From Gammaproteobacteria bacterium (lineage in GTDB: Bacteria > Pseudomonadota > Gammaproteobacteria > Thiohalomonadales > Thiohalomonadaceae), in contig JANJXC010000104.1 in NCBI GenBank assembly GCA_024709225.1, positions 1 to 64,000 of the forward strand: 64,000 nucleotides of DNA, in the 5' to 3' direction. The translations under genes and the position numbers were made by a program. The notes below the pieces were generated by a model. It had not been told where the DNA came from, did not search any database, and saw nothing but the letters and a program-made list of their open reading frames with translations. Position 1 is the first letter of the stretch. Each line of letters starts with the position of its first letter. Below, piece after piece: positions 10,609 through 18,497 of this stretch.

Positions 10609-11932
10609 GGTCCTCTCCCTCCGCCAGAATATGAATCACAAATTCGCTGTGGTCGTCCCGCTCCAGGGCGTTGATCTTGCGCACCAGCGCCTCGGTGAGC
10701 CGATACCCCTTGGTGAGCAGCAGCACGCCATCCTGTCCCAGCAGATCGCGCGACAGCACCATCCCCGGCCGCAGCGCCGGCGGCTCCAGGCGCAACTCGC
10801 GGATCAGACCCTCACCGCGTTCGCGCGCATCGAGCACCGCAACGCAGGCATCCACCACGGCGCCGTCATAGCGCTTGTCGCGCCGCTGTTGCAGGAAACC
10901 GCGGGCATCCAGCGGGCTCAGTTCCTCGCCGAGCAGTGCGCCGCTGCGCAGGCCGTCATAATCGTTGGCCACGGCGACTATGCGCGCGCCGAGCGGGATC
11001 TGTTCGCCGTACAGCCGATCCGGATATCCCTTTCCGTCATAGTGCTCATGGTGGTGGCGGATGAACAAAGCGGTCTTCTGCAAGGGCTCCATGCCCATCA
11101 GGATGGCCTGTCCGGTGATCGGGTGTTTCTCCACCACCTTGCGCTGCGTGGTGTTCAGGTTGGCGGCCGGGATGCGCAACAGCCCGTCCGGCCACGCCAG
11201 CTTGCCGATATCGTGCAGCAGACCGGCGAAATAGATGTGGCGTACGTCGTCCTCTTCCAGCCCGAGATAGGTGGCTATGTCGCGGGCCAGCTCGGCCACC
11301 CGCTTGCCGTGGCCGCCGCCGGGTCCTTCACGCAGCTGCACCAGATTGGCGAATACCGGTATCGCGGCGTAATAACTTTCCTGCAGCTGCTCATAGGCCA
11401 ACTCCAGAAACATATTGGTCTGCCGCAACTCCTCGGTGCGCGCCACCACCTTCTGCTCCAGGGTGGCATTGAGCTCCTTCAGCTCGTCGTTCTGCCGCTG
11501 CGTCAGCGCCAGCAGGCTGTCACGCTCCGCCCGCAGACGCTTCTGCTCCAGGGCGTGCTGCACGGCCAGCTTGATGTCATTGTCTTCCCAGGGCTTGCTG
11601 AAATAGCCGTAGATCTGTCCCTGATTGATCGCCGCGATGGTGGAGGTGAGATCGGCATAGCCGGTCAGCAGGATGCGCACCACCTGCGGCCAGCGCTGCG
11701 CCACCTGGGCCAGGAACTGGGCGCCATCCATCTGCGGCATGCGCATGTCGGAGATGACCAGATCGATGGGCTCCTGTTCCAGGATTGCCAGGCCGCCCGC
11801 CCCGCTCTCCGCGGTGTGCACGGTATAGCCGAGGGGGCGGAACAGACGCCGCAACGAAGCCAGGATATTGGTTTCGTCATCGACCAATAACAGGGTGGCC
11901 GGTGCCGTGCTCACCGCCAGCGGTTCAGTCAT
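10583..11932 (-). CDS. Response regulator with HD-GYP (c-di-GMP phosphodiesterase-type) domain
   Basis: A 449-residue protein of the RpfG type. Receiver about 12-130 (DDE 18-20, Asp62 in VISDMRMPQMDG, Thr in LLTGYAD, Lys in FSKPWED), coiled coil about 130-185, HD-GYP about 190-365 with HGKRV, HDIGK (His240-Asp241), HHHEHYDGKGYPD and a complete GYP, then a C-terminal domain about 375-449 (LRPGMVLSRDLLG ... LLLTKGYRLT). HD-GYP enzymes hydrolyse c-di-GMP, and the metal ligands look intact. An AGGAGAG ribosome site precedes the ATG at 11932, after a 63-bp gap from the HDOD gene. The C-terminal domain resembles the separate 100-residue protein encoded at 12817-13119. Likely ties receiver phosphorylation to c-di-GMP level. 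Confidence 0.9.
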   Translation of the reverse strand: MTEPLAVSTAPATLLLVDDETNILASLRRLFRPLGYTVHTAESGAGGLAILEQEPIDLVISDMRMPQMDGAQFLAQVAQRWPQVVRILLTGYADLTSTIAAINQGQIYGYFSKPWEDNDIKLAVQHALEQKRLRAERDSLLALTQRQNDELKELNATLEQKVVARTEELRQTNMFLELAYEQLQESYYAAIPVFANLVQLREGPGGGHGKRVAELARDIATYLGLEEDDVRHIYFAGLLHDIGKLAWPDGLLRIPAANLNTTQRKVVEKHPITGQAILMGMEPLQKTALFIRHHHEHYDGKGYPDRLYGEQIPLGARIVAVANDYDGLRSGALLGEELSPLDARGFLQQRRDKRYDGAVVDACVAVLDARERGEGLIRELRLEPPALRPGMVLSRDLLGQDGVLLLTKGYRLTEALVRKINALERDDHSEFVIHILAEGEDHVSHHAGG

Positions 11933-11995
11933 GCCTGCTCTCCTCTTTTGCCGCCCGCCGCATCAGCTTGGCACATGGCGCCGCATTGATCTGCA

Positions 11996-12817
11996 TCAGA
12001 ACTCAAGCCGCGCCGCGGCGGCGGCCTCCCGCTCCATCTCCGGCAACAGCGCTTCCAGCTGCCGCCAGCTCAGGCCGAGCCGCGCCCAGGCCTCCGGCTG
12101 CAGCGGCGGGATCTGCGCGCCGGCGGCATGGCCCAAGGCATGGGCCAGGACATCGGCCAGATGCACGATATCACCGAGGCGATCGCCGCCGGGATGGTGA
12201 TGCCGCCCCACCGCCAGCACCAGCGCCTCGGGAAAATGCCACTTGCGCGCCAGCCGTTCGCCCACGGTGCCGTGCTCGCAGCCCAGCACGGTCTGCTCGG
12301 CCGCCAGCAGCAACCCAGCGTCGGCGGCATGCCGTTGCAGTACCTGGCGGTATTCATCGGGAAAATACGCCGCCAGGGCCAGCTTGCCCAGGTCGTGCAA
12401 CAGGCCGGCGGTGAAGGCCTGCTCGGCATCATCGCCCAGCAACACCGCCAGCCGCGCAGCGATGCTGCCGGTAACCAGGGCATGGCGCCACAGCCGCGGC
12501 GCATCCAGCAGGTGAACATCCGGTTGCAGCTGCTGCATCACCGCCACGGCGAGAACCACCTGGCGCACGGTACGGCTTCCCAGCAGCATGCAGGCCTCAC
12601 GCAGGCTGCCGATGCGGCCGGAAAAACCGAAGAATGAGGAGTTGGCCAGACGCAGCACGCGCCCCGCCAGGGCCGGCTCATGCGCAATCAAACGCTCCAC
12701 CGCGCCGATGTCCACGGCAGCGGCCTCCAGCATGGACAGCAACTGGCCGGTCACCGGCGCCAATGCCGGCAATTCGCCTAGGCGTGCATCCAGTGTGGCG
12801 GTGGAGAGGAGCGGCAT
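11996..12817 (-). CDS. HDOD-domain signalling protein
   Basis: A 273-residue protein dominated by an HDOD domain (about 15-215): LPALAPVTGQLLSML, LANSSFFG, RTVRQVVLAVAVMQ, GLLHDLGKLAL, then HHHPGGDRLGDIVHLADVLAHALG. HDOD domains are HD-superfamily folds, usually without enzymatic activity, found in signalling and motility operons as protein or nucleotide-binding modules. The ATG at 12817 overlaps the preceding stop as TGATG; a GTG one codon upstream is possible. It is followed by the largest gap inside the operon (63 bp), which carries the HD-GYP ribosome site but no clear terminator. Confidence 0.87.
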   Translation of the reverse strand: MPLLSTATLDARLGELPALAPVTGQLLSMLEAAAVDIGAVERLIAHEPALAGRVLRLANSSFFGFSGRIGSLREACMLLGSRTVRQVVLAVAVMQQLQPDVHLLDAPRLWRHALVTGSIAARLAVLLGDDAEQAFTAGLLHDLGKLALAAYFPDEYRQVLQRHAADAGLLLAAEQTVLGCEHGTVGERLARKWHFPEALVLAVGRHHHPGGDRLGDIVHLADVLAHALGHAAGAQIPPLQPEAWARLGLSWRQLEALLPEMEREAAAAARLEF

Positions 12818-13119
12818 CACGAACTCAGCCCCCGATAACGCTGTATGAGCTGCAACAGCTCCTCCATGAGCGGCTGGCCGCGGACACTGGAAAACTGCAT
12901 CTGCAGCTGCGCTGCCAGTGCCGCACGCTGGGCGGCGGTCAGCGTCTCCTCCACCATCACCGGCAGCGCAGTCACGCCGCGCCGCGCCAGTTGTTGCAGC
13001 GCCCGTTCGCTGATCACGCTGCCGGCCCCCAGCAACAGGTCACCACGGGCGTCCATCACATCCAGCGCCACCCGGGCACCGACGCTCACCTGCTCCAGCG
13101 CCTGTTCCTCCACGCGCAT
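12817..13119 (-). CDS. Small stand-alone domain resembling the C-terminus of the HD-GYP regulator
   Basis: A 100-residue protein starting MRVEEQALEQVSVG. The core VGARVALDVMDARGDLLLGAGSV followed by a LxxLxxRGVTALPV segment resembles the C-terminal domain of the HD-GYP protein in the same operon (MVLSRDLLGQDGVLLLTKGYRLTEALVRKI). A short helical tail follows (LMEELLQLIQRYRG). I chose ATG 13119 because it forms a TGATG overlap with the upstream stop and makes the same kind of junction with the HDOD gene; the longer upstream frame only reads another gene in the wrong frame. Function unknown. It may bind the same partner as the HD-GYP tail and compete with it. Confidence 0.7.
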   Translation of the reverse strand: MRVEEQALEQVSVGARVALDVMDARGDLLLGAGSVISERALQQLARRGVTALPVMVEETLTAAQRAALAAQLQMQFSSVRGQPLMEELLQLIQRYRGLSS

Positions 13120-13949
13120 CACGCCGGCCCTCCGTCCGGCACCAGCACCAGCACGTTGCCGGCGGCCACGGTAGCGCCCTCCAGGCGCTCGCAATGCACG
13201 CGCAGGGGTACACTGTCCGCGGTCAGACGTATCTTCATGTCGGCGATCGCCGGTGGGGCATCCGGGGCGTGCCTGCACAGCGCCTGCAACGGCTCGGGCA
13301 GGCTGTTGCGATCCTTCCCCAACAGCGTCCCCATGGCCTGCCCGAGCAGGAGGTGCGCGCGGCCGTTGGCCACGGCAATGAGGCCGTCGTCCCCCACGCC
13401 GAGCACGCCCACCGGCAGATGTTCCAGCACCTCGCGCGACAGCTCCAGCATGCGGTGGTGCAGGGCAAGTTCGTGCCCCTGCGTGGCGATCGTGCGCGCC
13501 AGGCCGGCATTGGCCTGGGCGAGCTGCGTATTGACCTCGCCCAGCTCCCGGGCCAGATGGTCGCGCTCGGCGCGCAACTCGTACTGCTCGAAGGCCTGAC
13601 GCACATTCTCACGCAGCAGGTCGTCCTCCCAGGGTTTGGTGAGAAACTTGTATATGGCGCCGCGATTGATCGCATCGGTCACCGATTCCAGCTCGGTATA
13701 GCCCGACAGCATGATGCGGATGGTGTCGGGCCGCTTGTCCTTGGCCTGTTCCAGGAACGCCGAGCCCTTCATGCCCGGCATGCGCTGATCGGAGATGATG
13801 ACGCCGACGGGATGCTCATCCAGCAACGCCAGTCCCTCGGCACCGCTGCCGGCGGTAATGATGGTGTAACCGTCGCGGCGCAGCAGACGCACCAGCGCAC
13901 GCAGGATATTTTCCTCATCGTCCACCAGCAGCAAGGTGCGTTCAGCCAT
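13119..13949 (-). CDS. Response regulator with C-terminal PAS-like domain
   Basis: A 276-residue protein. Receiver about 1-125 (DDEEN, Asp54 in VIISDQRMPGMKG, Ser in MLSGYTE, Lys in FLTKPWED), coiled coil about 125-170, then a PAS-like domain (EVLEHLPVGVLGVGDDGLIAVANGRA) and a terminal beta-rich stretch. No kinase, DNA-binding or cyclase domain is present, so output must be through protein or ligand binding. The start is 8 bp inside the 3' end of the HTH-receiver gene, and the stop overlaps the next ATG by one base, so it is coupled on both sides. The FLTKPWED segment matches FSKPWED and ILKPWND in the neighbours, suggesting these receivers arose by duplication. Confidence 0.85.
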   Translation of the reverse strand: MAERTLLLVDDEENILRALVRLLRRDGYTIITAGSGAEGLALLDEHPVGVIISDQRMPGMKGSAFLEQAKDKRPDTIRIMLSGYTELESVTDAINRGAIYKFLTKPWEDDLLRENVRQAFEQYELRAERDHLARELGEVNTQLAQANAGLARTIATQGHELALHHRMLELSREVLEHLPVGVLGVGDDGLIAVANGRAHLLLGQAMGTLLGKDRNSLPEPLQALCRHAPDAPPAIADMKIRLTADSVPLRVHCERLEGATVAAGNVLVLVPDGGPA

Positions 13950-14538
13950 GCCTCACCTCCCCCGTGTACCCGGCGGCATCCGCCAGTGCGGTGACCTTCT
14001 GTATCAGCGCCTCCTGCTCGAACGGCTTTTCCAGGATGTCGTCCGCCCCGGCGGCCTGCGCCCGGAGCAGTTCGGCCTGCGGCAGCGCCGAGACCACCAG
14101 GACGCGCACCGCGTTGAACTCCGCCCGGCTGCGGATGAAGCGCAGCACCTCATGGCCGTCCATGCCCGGCATCTTCAAATCCAGCGTCATCACCGCGGGG
14201 GCGAAGGACTGCAACAGCACCCCGGCCTGCAGGCCATCCAGCGCCACCTGGATCTCGAATCCGGCATGACGCAGGACCCGCTGCATCGACTGCGCCATCA
14301 GCCGGTCGTCGTCGACCACCAGGACGCGCCGCGCGGTCTGCTGGAACTCGCTGGGGACCGGCATGTTGTTGGCCTTGAGAAAGGCCAGCAGCTCGCTTTG
14401 CAGCACCCGGTTGTCACCGCGCCGGCCCGGCAGCTTGAAGGCCTTGAGCCGCCCCTGCTCTATCCAGCGCAGCACGGTGCGCAGGTGGACACCGCAGTAC
14501 CGCCCCACCTCACCGGTCGTTAAGGTCTTCTCCACCAT
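13942..14538 (-). CDS. Excisionase/BldC-like HTH fused to a C-terminal receiver domain
   Basis: A 198-residue protein and the first gene of the signalling operon. Residues 5-60 are a MerR/excisionase-type winged helix (TTGEVGRYCGVHLRTVLRWIEQGRLKAFK, then a wing LPGRRGDNRV). Residues 70-190 are a receiver (DDD at 76-78, Asp120 in MTLDLKMPGMDG, Ser in VVSALPQ, Lys in LEKPFEQ). HTH before receiver is the reverse of ordinary response regulators. It is the only DNA-binding output in the operon and probably the operon's own regulator, because a phased direct-repeat array overlaps the promoter just upstream. Start: ATG 14538 with AGGTGG upstream; the longer frame begins at a TTG without support. Confidence 0.88.
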   Translation of the reverse strand: MVEKTLTTGEVGRYCGVHLRTVLRWIEQGRLKAFKLPGRRGDNRVLQSELLAFLKANNMPVPSEFQQTARRVLVVDDDRLMAQSMQRVLRHAGFEIQVALDGLQAGVLLQSFAPAVMTLDLKMPGMDGHEVLRFIRSRAEFNAVRVLVVSALPQAELLRAQAAGADDILEKPFEQEALIQKVTALADAAGYTGEVRHG

Positions 14539-14557
14539 GACACCCACCTCTATCAAG

Positions 14558-14584
14558 ACTAACTTAACTAATATGACTAAATGG
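14558..14584. repeat. Three 9-bp-phased direct repeats (ACTAA) over the operon promoter
   Basis: ACTAA occurs at 14558, 14567 and 14576, exactly 9 bp apart, with a degenerate fourth unit (ACACT) at 14585. Head-to-tail repeats at constant spacing are what a cooperatively binding excisionase/BldC-type HTH would need. The first gene of the operon encodes such an HTH. Confidence 0.8.
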
Positions 14585-14596
14585 ACACTCTGTCAA
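14568..14596 (-). promoter_or_regulatory. Sigma-70-type promoter of the signalling operon
   Basis: On the minus strand, TTGACA (14596-14591, perfect -35) is followed after exactly 17 bases by TATTAG (14573-14568, 4/6 to the -10 consensus). The predicted transcript start near 14561 leaves a leader of about 23 bases to the ATG at 14538. The -10 and part of the spacer lie inside the 9-bp direct repeats, a geometry that suits autorepression. Confidence 0.7.
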
Positions 14597-14754
14597 CCAT
14601 CCCGCCAGTGGGAATAAGAGCTAGGCAATGTAAGTCTTTTGCCGGCACCTGGCAGGGCGGATCGCACCATAACAGTGCATAAATCCTCAGTGCTCCCCAC
14701 AATAACCAAGTTTATTACGATGATTTTATTTCTGACATTTTTTTACCGAAACTA

Positions 14755-14781
14755 TACAATTGGACTCATTCCAGCCGATAT
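14755..14781 (+). promoter_or_regulatory. Sigma-28 (FliA)-type promoter of the chemoreceptor gene
   Basis: TACA (14755-14758), 15 bases, then GCCGATAT (14774-14781). The FliA consensus is TAAA-N15-GCCGATAA, so this is 3/4 plus 7/8 with the exact spacer. It lies 68 bp upstream of the receptor ATG. It would place the receptor in the late flagellar/chemotaxis regulon. Confidence 0.75.
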
Positions 14782-14848
14782 GACTCGCGGACAGACGGAT
14801 CGTTAACATCCCCCACGGAAGGCAGGACAAATTGCCACAGGTCACACG

Positions 14849-16429
14849 ATGAAAAAGAACTTCCCCATCACCGGTAACGAAGTAAGTTTTGCCGACAGCG
14901 CCAACATCCTCTCCACCACCGATCTCAAGGGCGCGATTACCTACGTCAATGACGATTTCATCGCCATCAGCGGCTTCACCCTCGATGAGCTGATGCACAA
15001 GAACCACAACGTGGTGCGCCATCCCGAGATGCCGCCGGCCGCCTTCGAGGAACTGTGGAGCACGGTCAAGAGCGGCCGCTCCTGGATGGGCATGGTGAAG
15101 AACCGCTGCAAGAATGGTGACCACTACTGGGTCAGCGCCTATGTCACGCCGATCCTGCAAAATGGCCAGGTGGTGGAATATCAGTCGGTACGCACCAAAC
15201 CCAAGCGCGAACTGGTCCAAAAGGCGGAAAAACTCTACGCCGAACTGATGGCGGGGCGTACGCCGCTGGCGCTGCGCCTGCCGCGTATCGGTATCAAGAG
15301 CAAGGTATTCGGTGCCATGGCCATCGGCGTCGGCACCGGTCTGGCCGCCGCCGCCTTCACTGGGCTGACGCTGGCCGGCGCCGCCCTCATCGGCGGCGTG
15401 ACGCTGGCGGTGGGCGGACTGCTCGGCATGGCCCTGCTCTCCCCCCTGTGCCGCGTCGTGGCCCACGCCCGCACCATCGCCAACAATCCGGTGGGACAGC
15501 TGCTCTACACCGAGCGCATGGACGAGGCCGGCGAGCTCATGTTTGCCATGAAGATGCTGGAGGCCGAGGCCAGCGCCGTGGTGGGACGCATTGCCGATGC
15601 CTCGCTGCAACTCTCCGGCACCGCCGACAATCTGGTGGCCGCGGTCGAGCACAGCAGTGTCGGCATCCGCCAGCAGCAGGGCGAGACCGATCAGGTGGCC
15701 ACGGCGATCACCGAGATGGCGGCCAGCGTACAGGAGGTGGCGCGCAACGCGCAGAATACCGCCGATGCCGCCGACAAGGCCGATGCCGAGGCGCGCGCCG
15801 GCCGCCAGGTGGTGGCCGACACCAGCAGCGCCATCGGCCGCCTGGCCGCGGAGGTGGAAAAGGCCTCCGGCGTGATCCAGCAACTGGAGGCGCACAGCAG
15901 CGAGATCACCTCCGTGCTCGACGTGATCCGCGGTATTGCCGAACAGACCAACCTGCTGGCGCTCAACGCGGCCATCGAGGCCGCCCGCGCCGGCGAACAG
16001 GGCCGTGGCTTTGCCGTGGTGGCCGACGAGGTGCGCACCCTGGCCTCACGCACCCAGCAGTCGACCCAGGAGATCCGCGCCATGATCGAAAAGCTGCAGG
16101 AGGGCGCCCGCTCGGCAGTGAAGGTGATGGGTCTGAGTCGTGAACAGGCAGACAACAGTGTCGAGCAGGCGCGTCACGCCGCCGATTCGCTGGAAAGCAT
16201 CACCCGCAGCGTTCGGGTCATCACCGACATGAGCGCGCAGATCGCCACCGCCGTGGAGGAACAGAGCGCGGTCGGCGAGGAGATCAACCGCAACATCATC
16301 TCCATCCGCCACATCTCCGATGCCAATGCCCACACCGGGGCGGAAAGCGAACAGGCGGCGCAGAACGTGGCTCACCTGGCCTTGAGCCTGCGCAATCTGG
16401 CAGCACAGTTCTGGGCCAAGCGGCGCTGA
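14849..16429 (+). CDS. Aer-type PAS methyl-accepting chemotaxis protein
   Basis: A 526-residue receptor. An N-terminal cytoplasmic PAS domain of the Aer type (about 10-130: [44 protein letters not shown]) is followed by a hydrophobic anchor (about 150-195) with no periplasmic domain, then a full signalling domain with the hairpin-tip sequence [26 protein letters not shown]. Aer proteins bind FAD and sense internal redox or energy state for aerotaxis. The conserved PAS features are present, but FAD binding is inferred. It is divergently transcribed from the 10-gene signalling operon and has its own sigma-28-type promoter. Confidence 0.93.
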   Translation: MKKNFPITGNEVSFADSANILSTTDLKGAITYVNDDFIAISGFTLDELMHKNHNVVRHPEMPPAAFEELWSTVKSGRSWMGMVKNRCKNGDHYWVSAYVTPILQNGQVVEYQSVRTKPKRELVQKAEKLYAELMAGRTPLALRLPRIGIKSKVFGAMAIGVGTGLAAAAFTGLTLAGAALIGGVTLAVGGLLGMALLSPLCRVVAHARTIANNPVGQLLYTERMDEAGELMFAMKMLEAEASAVVGRIADASLQLSGTADNLVAAVEHSSVGIRQQQGETDQVATAITEMAASVQEVARNAQNTADAADKADAEARAGRQVVADTSSAIGRLAAEVEKASGVIQQLEAHSSEITSVLDVIRGIAEQTNLLALNAAIEAARAGEQGRGFAVVADEVRTLASRTQQSTQEIRAMIEKLQEGARSAVKVMGLSREQADNSVEQARHAADSLESITRSVRVITDMSAQIATAVEEQSAVGEEINRNIISIRHISDANAHTGAESEQAAQNVAHLALSLRNLAAQFWAKRR

Positions 16430-16473
16430 GCACTCGCGGCGTTCGGGCGCACCGTAGGCTGGTGCGCCCGGGC

Positions 16474-16496
16474 GCGGCGGCCTGCCGCTTGTTTTT
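16474..16496 (+). terminator. Probable terminator after the chemoreceptor gene
   Basis: GCGGC (16474-16478) pairs with GCCGC (16484-16488), followed by TTGTTTTT. A longer inverted repeat without a T-run, GGGCGCACC / GGTGCGCCC (16445-16453 and 16461-16469), sits just upstream. Confidence 0.6.
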
Positions 16497-16568
16497 GTCA
16501 GTGGATAGCCGCATCTATCCTACTGCTGTATTCTCCCGCCCAGTGACGACTGCCGAATCGGTCCCCGC

Positions 16569-17156
16569 ATGAATATCGCCTACAGTGCACAGCTGCCTGC
16601 CGCCGACCACATCCCTGGCAACAAGGGGATGTGGGCAGGCATTTTGTGCGAGATGACCGAGTTTGCGGTGCTGTTCATGGTCTACTTCACGGCCCGCGTG
16701 TTTTTCCCGCAGGAGTTCCGCAGTGGCCCGGACCATCTGAACCTGCTGGCCGGCACACTCAACACGCTGTGGATGATCTCCGGCAGTTATTTCGTGGTCA
16801 ATGCGGTGATCGCCATCCGGCAGAACCGTCCCGCGGTCAGCGCGCGCTATCTGTATCTGGTGATGCTGGCGGCCGCGGCCTACATGCTGACCAAATACCT
16901 TGAGTTCCAGTGGAACGTCGCGCACGGCGTCACCGGCGGGAATGGCGCCTTCTTCACCGTCTATTACTACCTGACGCTGACGCACATGGTGCATGTCTTC
17001 TGGGGGATGATCGGCCTGGGCTGGGTGATCCTTCGTACCCGGCAGGGCGCCTACACGCCGGTGGATCACGAGGGGATGGAATCCTTCGCCTCCTACTGGC
17101 ATGCCACCGACCTGGTGTGGCTGATCATCTTCCCCTTGCTGTATCTGCTGCGCTGA
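16569..17156 (+). CDS. norE: NorE-like cytochrome c oxidase subunit III family protein
   Basis: A 195-residue integral membrane protein with five hydrophobic segments and the haem-copper oxidase subunit III pattern: GMWAGILCEMTEF near the N-terminus, THMVHVFWGMIGLGWVI, and SYWHATDLVWLIIFPLLYL at the end. Its length and the five-helix fold match NorE, an accessory protein of nitric oxide reductase, rather than a full seven-helix oxidase subunit III. The next gene, 11 bp on, is a NorF-like partner. The structural genes norC and norB are not in the window, so the pair is detached from its enzyme or serves another haem-copper oxidase. Confidence 0.85.
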   Translation: MNIAYSAQLPAADHIPGNKGMWAGILCEMTEFAVLFMVYFTARVFFPQEFRSGPDHLNLLAGTLNTLWMISGSYFVVNAVIAIRQNRPAVSARYLYLVMLAAAAYMLTKYLEFQWNVAHGVTGGNGAFFTVYYYLTLTHMVHVFWGMIGLGWVILRTRQGAYTPVDHEGMESFASYWHATDLVWLIIFPLLYLLR

Positions 17157-17167
17157 GGGCACGCACG

Positions 17168-17437
17168 ATGAGCCACAAACAGATCGTTGCCGCGCTGTGG
17201 GTGATCCTGGTGGTGTTGACCCTCGCCGGTTCGCTGCTGGGCGAGACCGCCGAGCCCGGCTATGCGCTGATGCTGGTGGTCACCCTGACCATGGCCGTCA
17301 AGGGACGCATGGTGATCGATCACTTCATGGAACTGAAGCATGCCAACCGTTTGATCCGCCGGCTGATGCAGGCGTATTTCTATGTCCTGCCGCTGGCCAC
17401 CGTGCTCAGCTACGTGCTGAGCACCCGGCAGCTTTAG
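17168..17437 (+). CDS. norF: NorF-like small membrane protein (prokaryotic COX IV family)
   Basis: An 89-residue protein (MSHKQIVAALWVILVVLTLA...) with three hydrophobic segments and the sequence LTMAVKGRMVIDHFMELKHA, typical of the short COX4_pro/NorF family that partners subunit III-like NorE. The ATG at 17168 lies 11 bp after the norE stop. A longer open frame reading back into norE is an artefact. NorF is needed for full nitric oxide reductase function in some denitrifiers, though its molecular role is unclear. The gene ends 19 bp from the convergent apbE stop. Confidence 0.78.
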   Translation: MSHKQIVAALWVILVVLTLAGSLLGETAEPGYALMLVVTLTMAVKGRMVIDHFMELKHANRLIRRLMQAYFYVLPLATVLSYVLSTRQL

Positions 17438-17456
17438 CGCGGCGGGCGCCGGGCGG

Positions 17457-18485
17457 CTAGAGCTCGGCGCTGAGCACGATGACCGGCGCGTTCTCGCCGA
17501 AGTGCACGCGCGCCGCCATGGCCGGGTTCATGTACACCGTGCCGTCCTCGCCCACCAGTATCACGTATTTGATCCCCATCCTGACGGCCAGGCGGTGCCA
17601 TTCGTCACGGCCGGCGATCACCAGTGCGGTCGCGGCGGCGTCGGCCAGGGTGCCGTCACGGCTGATCACCGTGCAGGAGGTGATGCTGTCCACCGGCCAG
17701 CCGCTGCGCGGGTCGAGGATGTGGGCATAACGAAGGCCCTCATGCTCGCGGAAACGCTCGTAATTGCCGGAGGTATGCACATGCTCACCGTCATGTACCT
17801 CCAGCGAGGCCAGAATCCCCTGCCCCTGCGGGTGGCGCACGCCGACGTTCCAGGGGCGATCGCCGCGCCGGCCGATGACGCCGAGACCGCCGCCGGCATT
17901 GACGATGGCGTTGTCGATGCCGAAGCTGCGCAGGCGCGCCAGCGCCAGTTCCACCGCATAGCCCTTGGCGATACCGCCGAAATCCAGTTGCACCGCCGTG
18001 TTGGAGGAGTGGAGCATGCCGTCCTTCAGTTCCAGGTCCGTCATCGCCGGCCGCGCGGCCAGCAGCGCGGCAATGGCCTCGCGCGCCGGCGGCGGCCCGC
18101 TGGGACGCTCGCTGCTCTGAAAACCCCACAGGTGGAGCAGACGGCCGATGGCCGCATTGAAGCGGCCTTCGCTCAGCAGGTAGATCTGCTGTGAGCGCTC
18201 GATCAGGGGAATAATGGAAGGCAATACCGCTGCCGGCCGGCCCGCGGCGATGGCGGCATTCAAGTCGACCAGCGGCCCCGGCTCCCAGGCATGCCACTCG
18301 TGATGCATGCGCTGAAAATCGCTGGCCACTGCAGCGACGGCGGTGCGCGCCGTGTTCTCCTCGGCGCCCCACACGGAGATATCCGCCAGCGTGCCGAATA
18401 CATAGACCTTGGATTCATACAGCGCCGGCTGCGTGCAGCCCGCCAGCACGAGCAGCACCACCAGATACAGATAGCGCAAGGACAT
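17457..18485 (-). CDS. apbE: FAD:protein FMN transferase (ApbE), lipoprotein
   Basis: A 342-residue lipoprotein: hydrophobic signal with lipobox LAGC (Cys about residue 17), then the ApbE core (FGTLADISVWG, GRFNAAIGRLLHLWGF, VQLDFGGIAKGYAVE, NAGGGLGVIGRRGDRPW, HTSGNYER, HILDPRSGWPV, DAAATALVIAG). ApbE attaches FMN to Thr/Ser of periplasmic flavoproteins such as NosR, RnfG or NqrC. The metal-binding DAAATA and the nucleotide loop are present. The start could also be GTG 18494. It lies 12 bp downstream of cheV, but its natural partners are respiratory: the adjacent norEF pair hints at anaerobic nitrogen-oxide respiration. Confidence 0.92.
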   Translation of the reverse strand: MSLRYLYLVVLLVLAGCTQPALYESKVYVFGTLADISVWGAEENTARTAVAAVASDFQRMHHEWHAWEPGPLVDLNAAIAAGRPAAVLPSIIPLIERSQQIYLLSEGRFNAAIGRLLHLWGFQSSERPSGPPPAREAIAALLAARPAMTDLELKDGMLHSSNTAVQLDFGGIAKGYAVELALARLRSFGIDNAIVNAGGGLGVIGRRGDRPWNVGVRHPQGQGILASLEVHDGEHVHTSGNYERFREHEGLRYAHILDPRSGWPVDSITSCTVISRDGTLADAAATALVIAGRDEWHRLAVRMGIKYVILVGEDGTVYMNPAMAARVHFGENAPVIVLSAEL

Positions 18486-18497
18486 GACAGGCACAGG

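Noticed and set aside
16445-16469. Primary terminator of the chemoreceptor gene
   Set aside because: Perfect 9-bp stem but no T-run; the smaller stem at 16474-16488 with TTGTTTTT is the better candidate.
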